Positions 12,161 to 22,700 of a stretch of 64,000 nucleotides of DNA are shown here, piece after piece (position 1 is the first letter of the stretch; each line of letters begins with the position of its first letter). A program made the translations under genes and the position numbers. The notes beneath the pieces were generated by a model that worked only from the letters and a program-made list of their open reading frames with translations, had not been told where the DNA came from and did not search any database. Source of the DNA: Phoenix dactylifera (lineage: Eukaryota; Streptophyta; Magnoliopsida; Arecales; Arecaceae); NCBI RefSeq assembly GCF_009389715.1, contig NC_052409.1:4577775-4641774 (forward strand), written 5' to 3'.

Positions 12161-15100
12161 ATGCTTCCATCCAAATCTAAGTGAGTACCAGATCTACACA
12201 AATAATCTTTTTTCCCGTCTTCGGTTCTTGTTCAAGCTGCTATTTTTGTGGTTTTTTCGAGGTCTTTATGTTCTTTTAGCTTCTGGATTTTGTTTCATCT
12301 TGGATTTCTTGAAAGTTCGGTTTTTTTTTTCTTCTTTTGTTTTTATGGATTGATCTGTTTGGGGGATTTGGGACGTTTCCTTGTTGATTTGGCTGTCAAG
12401 AATCTTCTTTCATCGTTCAAGTTTCGGGTTATGCATCAATGGCACATGGATTCTTGCTCATTTGGATCTCCCCTGGTTCATTGAGCTTGATCTGGTAGTA
12501 AAAATTCCAAATTGGGATCTTGGGTTTGCTGGGGCTTAGATTGATTCTCAATTTGAGCTCTTGGATTCAGTGGATCTCGAATTGTTTCATGTCTGCGACC
12601 CTAGCTTTCTTCTTCTCTCTCATGGGTTTTGGTCTGGATTTGATGTTTCGATTTGCTTTTACTTGCTATGTAGTGGAATCTCTGTTTGGGATCTCTTGCA
12701 TTATTGTTACATTATGTCATGTATTAGAAATCTGGATCTCTAAAGTCTCCAAGTTTTGGATTTTGAACAGATCTGGCTTATCTGACACTCCAATTAACAA
12801 AACCACACCAGCTACCCCTCGGGTTAGCAAAGTAAGCAGGGCCGGATCCACCAGGTCGGACTCTGCGTTGCCATCCCCTGTGCAGAAGCGACGCTTATCA
12901 GTTGATCGGTCACCGAAATCAGTTGATCGGTCGCCGAAATCAGTTGAGTCAAAGCCTGCCACTAAGACCAGTAGTACTGATGTAAGAAAATCAAAATCTT
13001 TTACATTTGCATCAAGACCTTTTAATTGCCTATCTTCACTATATGCCTTTTCTAATTGTTTGCAATTTGGTTTTCTATCGTAGAAACAACCGCGGACATT
13101 GAAGGGATCGGAGCTTCAGGCACAATTGGCTGTTGCTCAGGAAGACCTGAAGAAGGCAAAGCAGCAGTTTGATTCAGTAGAGCAAGAGAAGATCCGGGTT
13201 CTTGAGGAATTAGAGGATGCAAAGAGATTGGCTGACGATGCAAATGAGAAGCTCAAGGAAGCTATTGTTGCTCAGAAGAGAGCCGAGGAGAACTTGGAGA
13301 TCGAGAAGTTCCGGGCAGATGAATTGGAACAGGTGGGCATTGATGCTGCCCAGGAAAAGGAGGAAGAATGGAAGAAAGAGCTTGAGAACATCCGGAACCA
13401 ACATGCCATGGATGTCTCAAAATTGCTTTCCATAACTCAGGAACTTCAGAGAGTGAAACATGATCTAGAAATGGCCACTGAAGCAAAGAACTCTGCCCTC
13501 AGCCATGCTGATGGTGCCATGAAAATCGCCGAGATCAATGCAGAAAAGTTGGAGTTTTTGTCTGGGGAACTTGACCGTTTAAAATCCTTGCTGGATTCAA
13601 AGCTGGAGAGTGTGAATAATGAAGCAGCAGAAATGGTTAAGAAGTTGGATTCTGAAGTTGACGCTTTGAAGCAAGAACTTGAGAGAACAAAGGCAGCTGA
13701 GGAGAAGTTGATTGAGATGGAATCATTGGCTGAAGGGCTTCAGATTGAACTGACTGGTGCCAAGAAAGCTGAATCAGATTTAACTAAGCTCGCTGATGAG
13801 TGGAAGAAGGCGGCAGAGTTGTTAGAGGTTCAGTTAGAGGAATCAAAGCAGTCTGAAAAAGCCTTTTCGGATTCCTTGGCACCTGCAATGAAACAGCTGG
13901 AGGAAAGCAATGCTTTGTTGGAACATGCCAAATCTGAGATCGGTACTCTTAAAGGAAAGATGGAATCCTTGGATATTGAGGTCGCTAGGCACAAAACTGA
14001 TCTTGATGAATCACATAGGCGTCTTTATTTAGCCCAGCAGGAGGCATTGGACATGGGGAAGACAGTTGAAGTATTAAAATCCAAACTTCAGATGGTGGAG
14101 GAGGAAAAGTTGCAGGCACTGAACAACGAGAAGGATGCGGCATCAAACATTGAAGGCCTGACGGAGGAAAGGAACAAACTGATTGATGAGGTTAATATTG
14201 CTAGAGATGAAGGGGAAAAGGTCAAGAAAGCAATGGAAGGTTTAGCTTCAGCTTTGCATGAGGTGTCTACCGAAGCTAGGGAAACACAAGAAAGACTTTT
14301 AACAAAGCAAGCTGAAATTGAAGATGCCCATGCTCAGATAGAGCGACTGAAATCAGCTCTCAAGAACACTGAAGAGAGGTATGAGGTCATGCTTGATGAA
14401 GCGAGATATGAGATCGTTTGCCTCAAGAAAACTGTGGAAAGACTTGAAACAGAAGCTCAAAGCTTCAGCGGTGAGTGGGAAGAAAAAGAGCTTAATTTTA
14501 TGACTGCTATTAAAGAGTCAGATGAAGAACTTGCTTCTCTCAAGGTTGAAATGGCAAAGGTGGTGGATGCACTCACAGGAGCAGAGCGTGAAGCAAAAGC
14601 TGCAAAGGATGATGCAGTCCAGATGACAACTAATCTAAGAGAAGCTGATTCCAAGGGAACTGCTGCTAATGAAGCAGCAGAAGAAGCAAAGGCTGAGAGT
14701 TTGCAGATGAAGGAAAGTTTATTGGACAAGGAGAATGAGCTGCAGAGCATCACTCAGGAGAATGATGACCTTCGGATCCGGGAAGCAGCAGCCCTAGAGA
14801 AAGTCAAAGAGCTGTCTGCATTGCTCGCAGAGGCCACTGCCAAGAAAACTGAGGAAAATGGCGAGCTATCAAACAGGGAGAAAGATTTTGACCTGCTGCC
14901 AAACACTTCTGAGTCTCCCGACGTAAATGCCAATGAGAGTGAAGCAGAAAAAATGAAGTCAGAAACACCCTCAGGAAAGCTCGAAGGTTGTTGGACAGAA
15001 GAACCAAAACCCAGAGAAGCTAATGACAATGTAGATCAAAATGATGAGGAGGAACCTCTGGAAGTGAAAATGTGGGAAAGTTGCAAGGTCGTGGACAAGA

Positions 15101-15312
15101 TTCTTGCATCAGAGAGGGAGCCTGAGGCAGAATCAATAGATGATGATCTAGACTCAAAGATAGATAGTGGTAGCTTTGATCAGATAAATGGATTATCTGA
15201 AAACATGGATAATGGGGCTACTTCGCCTACCAAGCAGCAGCGGCAAAAGAAAAAGAAGGCTTTGCTCCACAAATTTGGGAGCCTACTGAAGAAGAAGGGA
15301 AACCATAAGTAG
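12161..15312 (+). CDS. WEB family coiled-coil protein (At3g02930/At5g16730-like)
   Basis: Exons: 12161-12180, 12771-12981, 13084-15312. All introns have GT-AG ends (590 and 102 nt) and the phases join cleanly, giving 819 residues. The N-terminus MLPSKSKSGLSDTP and a Ser/Pro/Arg-rich segment with a repeated SVDRSPK unit are followed from about residue 80 to 620 by nearly continuous heptad-rich coiled coil. An acidic tail and a basic end (KKKKALLHKFGSLLKKKG) follow. Order and length fit the WEB proteins annotated as chloroplastic in Arabidopsis (about 850 residues); WEB1 relatives are tied to chloroplast photorelocation, but the function of this subgroup is not established. The start was chosen because the ATG precedes a good donor and gives the conserved N-terminus. 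Confidence 0.9.
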
Positions 15313-17916
15313 CAGAGAAGCTCCACCACAGGTATCTCATTATCTTGTTTTAACTTCTGCATTGTTGTGCTTTGAGGCTTCGCGTTTTACGGTTCTGATG
15401 CTTGTGTTGATCTTTCAAGGCTTGTCTGAAAATTTGTAACAATATAGAAAGTCTATTTGAGATCATCTACTGCTTCTTTGCCACTTTGTTATGCGTAATG
15501 AGCATTGTAAAATTTTTACCATCACATGCATTACTTTATAGATCGGAGAGGAAAGATTGCTGTTATATTTGTATAATAAACCATGCACTCACTGTACTCA
15601 TTGAAGGCATCATATTGATATTTACATTTAAAGATGAGATCTTTTTATATGTATTGCAAGGCTGTTTGCAATTGGCTTCAGTAATTCCTCATTTTGTTTC
15701 TTTTCTGTTAATACCCTAGCCCTGCTAGCTTTTCCAGATACTTTCTCATAACCACCACCTATAGTAGCTTAGTTTTTCTGCTGTTGTAAGTTAACCCTTC
15801 AGTACAAATCTGAGCTGCCTGCAAACTGGAATGTTGTTTTTGGTTGGTTGGCATTCTCAAATTTTGTAGAGAACTAGCTGGATAAGATCAGCCAATTGAG
15901 GTATCATAGTGCATGATAATGTCGAGTTAAATATGAGTCAGAATAACAGTTGAAAATTCATTTGCAAAGCCTGGTGGCATCGAATTTTCTTCATTCGGTG
16001 AATTGAAGTGTGTATCTGGCCATATCTGGTTTTGTTCTAGTTTACAGAGAAGCTTTTCATGTTTCCAATCGGTTCTAATCACTGCTAGCATTTTTCTTCA
16101 TGATTCAAGCAATAGATGACCACTCTGCAGACTCAGTTATGATTAGTATCATAGATCTCTCCCAGTTTACTTCTTCCTGCACCAGAATAGCTAGTGGTGA
16201 ATGTTCTTCATTCTTTTGTACCAATTAAAAGATTGCTAGATTATGAACAGGAAATTCCTCTTCCATAGCTTGCATTTAAATTTTCTATTCTTTTATTTAT
16301 TCAGAGGAAGCCATGTTCATATTCTCTCTTTCTCTGTGTGCGCGTCTCAGATGCTTAACTGGGTTTGAGGAGCTCTAGCTCTCGAGGTATGGTCCATGTG
16401 AGAAAACCCCCCTTCTGACATCCTCGCAGATCTCTGGCATGGCATGCCTTGCTTGGCGTGGTCCAAGTTCTTCATCCCTGTTGTTTCCTTTGAATGACCA
16501 AATCTAAGAGGATGAATACAAGTCATGCAGCTCTCTTCAAGACTCTATACCCTCTGCAGCCACTTCTTTGTAGTTTGTACTCTTGGCTTTCTAGGGGTAT
16601 TCTAGGCCAGCCTGCATACTACTATAACTTGATATTAAACTCCAGGAATCTTCCTAGTTTCTACTTTAGGTCAATGAAACCATGTAATGGTGGTATGTTC
16701 AAAGTAATTCCCTTTTGTTTTTGGCCCTTCTTGACCCTGGGTGTTTCCTAGTCTAACCACTCCAGTAACCAGTTTGCCCCACTGCAACAGACTTGTGAGA
16801 TTCTGAGTCCATCTTGCCTGAACCATGATTCATTATGTGGATGAATGAGTGATTTCTTTAACATATTTGCGCTCATCAGTGATCCAGGATGCAATGTACA
16901 GATGAATTAAAATTGTAGATTTTAAAGCCTGTCAAAGGATTTGGATGAAATGGAATGGTCATTAGAGAGGCTCGATTGTCGGGCATGGAGCAGCTGGAAA
17001 GACCATCTTTCCTTCTAAACTCATTTAGTTAACCTTAATCATTCCGCCCAAAATAAACTCATGAGAATTGAACCAATTAATGTTGGAACCGACCCATCCT
17101 GATCCAATCAAGATTGGGTTGGTCTTGCTTGGTTCTCGGGTTAGTCTATTTTTTTTTTTTAAAAAAAGAAATCAGTAAATAAATAATTGATTTTGTTTGA
17201 GAAATAAATCAATAATGGAAGCTGTAATGGATTAAAAACAATATATAATATATTCAGAGGCATCTACAGTAAAATTAGAAATATCTATAAATCTGGAATA
17301 TAATATGTTGCAGGTAAAAATCGCAATAAACCAATATTTCATTCAAAAAAGCAATACTTAACCAACAACATGAATGAAAAATCGATAAAAATTAAATCAA
17401 TGCACATATGTGCATGTATAGGTGGTGGGCTGGTTTAGGTTTAGGTCACCTGATCCGCCGGTCTCCTTGAGCACGGCATCCATGCCGCTGGTTCATCGAG
17501 GAAGAGCAAGGGTCGATGTTGCTGGATGGAGCACGGAGGGGGCAACAAATCTGCAAACCTAGATAAATACCTAGGATTTATTTTTGGTTGGGGGCGAAAC
17601 GTGCAGGAACTTAACGACTAAAATAAGTTCCATTCAATTCCATTCAACTCGTTCCACAAGAAGCATCATGTAGGTCGTGTAGGGACTCAAGACCCTATTC
17701 CTTCCCAGAAAATTAAAAAAAAAAAAGGTCTCTATGCCGTATCATCTCATGAACTCCATGGCTCGTGAGATCATTATGAAAGTGGCAAGAAATCCTCCAA
17801 CATAGGAAAGGATAATGTTTTTCCCGATGTTTTATGTTTGAGTTCAGAGCCGTTTTACTTTGCCGTTAATCTGGAGAGATCTAGTTCAACATGGGAAGTT
17901 GTCCATCTGTTAACCA
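15313..17916. other. 3' flank of the WEB gene and intergenic DNA
   Basis: The first few hundred bases should be 3' UTR. The rest is AT-rich with poly-A/T runs and a more GC-balanced stretch around 17430-17700 in which I recognise nothing. No supported gene. Confidence 0.45.
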
Positions 17917-17927
17917 AATGGCTGGTG

Positions 17928-18129
17928 TTTTTTTTTTTTATTTCCGGTAACAGAGAGTGAAAATTCAGTACAATCTTATGAAGGAAACACCACCTGCATC
18001 CGCCATTATTAAGGTAGCAAGATGAGAGGAAAAGCTCTCAAGTCCGAACCACTTCTGAACGCTCTATACTTGCATGATTGACGAGGAGATCTGTTTCGTG
18101 ATTAGCTTCCCACATGATATGGCGACAGG
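17928..18129 (-). mobile_element. 5'-truncated LINE fragment with target duplication
   Basis: On the minus strand it encodes an RNase H-like tail (IMWEANHETDLLVNHA, compare EANQAADWVASFAAH of the LINE at 58.1 kb) and ends in poly-A (poly-T at 17928-17939). The 11-mer AATGGCTGGTG stands immediately on both sides (17917-17927 and 18130-18140), a clear target-site duplication. Only the last ~200 bp of the element inserted. It sits in what looks like an intron of the ATP synthase-like pseudogene. Confidence 0.75.
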
Positions 18130-18218
18130 AATGGCTGGTGATTAACGAGACTGACACAGTAGCGGGCATGTATTATCCAATCATAATTAACTGTTCCTTT
18201 TTTTATAATGGATTTCAG

Positions 18219-18750
18219 GTTGATGTGGTCATAATACCAACAACAACTCGGCAAAAAATGGGTGTTTTGCCTGGGCATGCTGCAACCATCCCAGCGCTCA
18301 AGCCTGCATTGCCACTGTGCACGAAGGGAGAGAAGTGACCGAGTACTTTTGTCAGCAGTAGGTTGCAAACAGTACTCATGCAGAGCTATTGTGGCCATTG
18401 AGGCTGTTCCTGTGGACCGCATTGATCCATGCTCGGTTCAGAAGGGTTTTCTTTTTCTTTTTTTTTTTCTTTTTTGGAAACTAGTATTTCATACATTGTG
18501 AGTATGAATACATCCAATGAAATCAGTAAACAACAGGTTCCGAAGTGCTTTATGTAACTCCCTCTTTTCAGCCCATAGGGTGTCTTCTGAATGACTTGCC
18601 ACATATGCAACCACCCAGTTCGCCGCCTCATTGGAATGGGTATATGGACTTTACCCAAAAGCTTAGCTCAGTTTCCAAGAACTTGGAAAAGGCTGAAGCA
18701 GAGATTGGGTGGATGTTCATAATGTTCTAAATGCTGCACTCTCGGGATGG
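18219..18750 (+). pseudogene. Mitochondrial ATP synthase delta' subunit pseudogene (partial)
   Basis: The plus strand reads VDVVIIPTTTRQKMGVLPGH then AATIPALKP, followed after frame changes by VHEGREVTEYF, IVAIEAVPVDRIDPCSVQKG and, after about 200 bp, DFTQKLSSVSKNLEKAEAEIG. This is the order of the beta-sandwich and C-terminal helices of the plant mitochondrial F1 delta' subunit (homologue of bacterial epsilon). A pyrimidine-rich tract and CAG precede 18219 like an intron acceptor, so this looks like a partial genomic duplicate rather than a processed copy. It is broken by an extra base in TTTRQKMG, shifts around 18300-18390, a one-base loss after AEIG, and a LINE inserted between QKG and DFTQK. 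No upstream exons were found. It is not expected to make functional protein. Confidence 0.85.
18447..18645 (-). mobile_element. LINE 3' fragment inserted in the ATP synthase pseudogene
   Basis: On the minus strand it encodes NEAANWVVAYVASHSEDTLW and, further on, LLFTDFIGCIHTHNV with stop at 18489-18491, the end of a plant L1-type RNase H domain. A 3' poly-A follows (poly-T 18447-18476). It splits the pseudogene between QKG and DFTQK. The flanks GAAGGGT and GAATGGGT may be an imperfect short target duplication. It is the same family as the fragment at 41.3 kb. Confidence 0.8.
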
Positions 18751-19220
18751 GTTTTTATATTTTTCCTAAAAGAAAGTCTCCATGTTGAAATAAAAAGCCT
18801 CTTGCCCCTCAATATCAGGATGGTCGCCAAGATCGTTGGCAACTCGCAAAGGTGAAAAAATGGTGGAAGCGAAACATAATAAATTCAAATATCAGTTAGA
18901 AGATTTATTTTGACATTGCTGATACCTTTATTTCTTCCTCGTTTCATGGTTTTTTGGTGGGCAGTTTGTGGAATTGGAGGCAATATACAAAATGGAAGCT
19001 ACCCTATCTATTATTGGAGAAGGGTCTGATATGGGATTGGATCAGAATTAGATGATCATTATGTTAAAATCCCAATAGCGGTAACAATTTGGAAAGCCCC
19101 TAGGTATTCGAAGCTCAATTCAAGTAATTAGTAAGTCCCTCTGATTAATGATTAAGAAAAAGAACAAAAAAACTAAAAAATTGAAGTTACGATAAAGATC
19201 AATCGATTCTCTTCTCCACA

Positions 19221-19257
<37 letters not shown>

Positions 19258-19796
19258 GTTCGTTCATGCGTGGGCGTGTTTGCGCACGCACTCTTTTTAA
19301 AGTTTGTAAAAGGCGCAAACAAGAGTACGGGCTAAGACCTTGAGGGATTTGAACCTTCCCAAAATATGACCCACTGCTGCCCCCTACTTATAGAGTTAAT
19401 TTTAATTCGCTTGCCAAAAATAAAATATAGACCGATATATTCCAAATTACCTCGTAAAATTTGTGATAGATTAGTGTACATTCAGTAATTAAATTTTATA
19501 AGGTACACAAGCTTGCATTACCAGTTTGATTAAATAGAAAAACTGGAAAAGCCACTGCTTTCATGCTCCCCTTTTGAGACATACACTTCTGTAGTCGCAT
19601 CGACTAGCCTTCATTTAAACTGATGAGCTTGGCTATAGATCATCGACAACAGTTTCCTCGGAACCTTGCTTGATGGCAGAGGAGGAAATTTAATAATGTT
19701 CAATCACCATTCACCATGATGCGGCTCCGCAAGCCTAAATGCAGGTTTGAGCCAACAAGTCCGATATCATGCACTCTTTTGAAGAGGTGGAGAATG
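18751..19796. other. Intergenic between the pseudogene and LON2; (CT)n at 19225-19255
   Basis: Contains a 31-bp CT microsatellite followed by an alternating purine/pyrimidine stretch, and the presumed 3' UTR of LON2 next to 19797. No other gene seen. Confidence 0.5.
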
Positions 19797-22700
19797 CTAT
19801 AACTTTGAGTGTTGTCTCCAAGGGCATCCACCTTCTAAAGCTTGTTCCAGTACATCGTCGATGCGCTTCACAAGCAAAATCTGTTGAAAGAAAATTCAGA
19901 ACAAATGATGCCAGCAATGAGCCCTCTCCTTCCAGCTAAAAAGAGTTCTATGCAAACCAGCTATTCTGGAACATAAGCATGATTTAATCAATCAATTCAA
20001 TGTTTGTAACTGCAAGAAAGAATGAGAAAAAACTGCATATTAAACAGCCTTGTAATGGTGGCCTAGGCAATATGATGATCAAGGTTCGACGGAGCATTAG
20101 CCATCTCAAGGGCAGATTCGTGCCCAATGACAGCATTTTCATGTTAACCCTATCATTCATTTTTCATAGAAATGACCCTAGATCCAATATGTGCAATATG
20201 CACCTATAATTAGCTTTACTTCGTGGCACTAAAAGGATAGGAGCTCGAGTACCAAACAAGCCCATAGACATGATGATTTTGATGTATAAGGATATGCATG
20301 GTAGGGCATCAAATGAGCACAAATTACATCTAACATATGATTCCTACATAGCCAGTTATATCAAACAAATTATTTTTGTTGATTGCACAGGGCATACTTC
20401 TCAGCCACACAAACATCTGAGGCAGTTTATGAATTAGGTCATAAAAAATTGTGGCAATAGAGGGGAAACAAGGGAAATATTAGAAAATGGAATGTTATTA
20501 GAGGTATGTGATCCAAGTTCCAACAAGGGCTCCTGCAGATTGCAAAGCGTCCAGAGAATGTGATCCAGATTTCAGCACACCTCCTTGCACCAGCATGATG
20601 CAAATAAGTTTTGCAGGACCAGTCTATTATTGAGTCCATAACTAGGTCACAACAACTCCACCAACCAACCGCAAGTAATCAATTATGTCTCTACTAAAAT
20701 AAGATGAAGATGAAGAAAGGACTTTTTCTAACAACCCCCAGAGTCACTTGCCAAAGAAAGAAGCAACCATACTTCAGCTCCTCTCAGGTTGCCCTCACCT
20801 CTGACCTTCAAAATATCCAACATCAAGATAGAAGAGAGGTAATCGAACTATAGCATCAGCATGGAACAGGAGAACTTCTGATAGCATAAAAAATAGTAAA
20901 TGTTCCCTGCCAAAATTGGTCCAAATCAAAAGTGAATTTGTATCATTTAAAGTTTCCCTACGTCTCACATCCACTAAGCTCCCAAATGGCTGTCCCCATA
21001 AAAGCCAGTTCACCGCACTCTACAAGATAACCACTCCCTCCTAAAACCATTGAAATTTTCATACAATTATTCTTAGGGTTGAAGGGAGATATTCAATGTA
21101 CTTATACATGCTGGCAGTATTCTAGATACATGACTATTTACTTCCACTCTTTGTAATAAAATCATCCCACATAACAAAAATTATATAATTACTCGACTTT
21201 ATTTTGATTAGCTTGTTCCTGATAATTTATCCAGACTAAATGGAAAATTTTATGAAACCTCGTTAATTTCAATGGAATAGTTTTTTTTTTTTTGTTGTAT
21301 GTGTTTGATGAACTATTCTAGAAGTATCGTAAACTTAATTGGAATTTACTTTTCCTCCGCTCTTTAATTTTCTAATTTCAACATTTCCCAAAATTCCTCT
21401 TTAAAAGTTTGGCAAAACTGCAAATTTTTGCCCTTGGCATATTAATTTTCAATCCCACGTTTGTGATCATGATTTCACATGTCATGTCAATACAAGTTCA
21501 AAAATGCAGAGATAGTGTGCCTCACAAATTCAGCATAGATATATGTGGCACGTAATGTGCAAATCAAATTTCCCCTATCAGTGACAGAATTTTTCAAGGA
21601 TTATTTTGGAGAACCACAATCTTGATGAAGACGCAACTATTTCCCATAGGAGTTATGCTATAGACAGCAGCAAAAGCAACAATATGATGGAGTATGGTTA
21701 GCCTTACTATACAAGAGCAAATAGGTTGCAAATGTCGGAGAGAGTAGAAGAGGATGGGAGGACAAGTTGAAGATTTAAACACCTTATGAAGAGCTGCAGG
21801 CAAAAAGAATGAGCGGGGATCAAATTTGGGTGGATCAGTAGAGTTGGAGTACGATAATGGAGATGACTGCTTAGCTTCACTATTCCATCATTATGGCCCC
21901 CATTTATCCCTCACTATTTAATTGAACATAAATGATAATAACCAAAGCTAGCAAAAAGTAAAATCTGCGAACCAGTCTAGCCATTAAAAGACACAAAATC
22001 TATTGAAACAAAATCTAACATAATGCCACATTCTAAATATTAAAATGGTGGATTGTCCCTTCCAAGGTATTCTATTTGCATCAGGCTGGGCTTCTTTTGA
22101 GAGAGTTAACCCCCACCCCTACCACCACCAACTCTGCATCACTATTCCCCAACCCAAACCATGACCAGCCGAGAAGGATGCAGAAGCATGCAGAGTGAGC
22201 AGGATTAGGCAAACAAGGACAAAGAGGTTAGGGTGGTCGACGTCCAAGTGCCAGGTGGCGGCGGCAGTCCAGTGCAAGGAGAGCAAAGACTAAAAAGAGG
22301 GCCACGACTGATGTGCAATTGGGGTGGGCGGCAGTCCAATACCCTGGTTTGTGGGTGCATGTGAACAGGTATCGCTGAAATTTAAGAAAAGAAAAAAGTG
22401 TGCCTCTTTATCTTCTTCATTGTCGATATGCAATAATAATTGTCCATAATTGAAATTGATAGGCAGAAAATGGTTAGTACCTAGGCTGAACACTCTTGAG
22501 CCTTGCCCACTTCAACTCTCAATCTCTGTATCACTGTAGGTGTGACCAAAGAAGACTAATGACAGTAAAGAAGAAACTTAAAAAACTTTTAGCTGACTGT
22601 ATGGCCATAGAAAGGAACCTATGATACTGTAGGAACTAGGAAGCAAATACAACTTGTATTATACAAGGTCTAAAAATAGTTAAGATATCATAATACTTTG

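Noticed and set aside
12248-13083. Open frames across the first intron of the WEB gene
   Set aside because: The apparent frame runs through a T-rich intron into exon 2; splice signals and the conserved N-terminus support the three-exon model.
18545-18730. 61-codon plus-strand frame as a small gene
   Set aside because: Its first half is antisense LINE sequence and its second half is the end of the ATP synthase delta' pseudogene.
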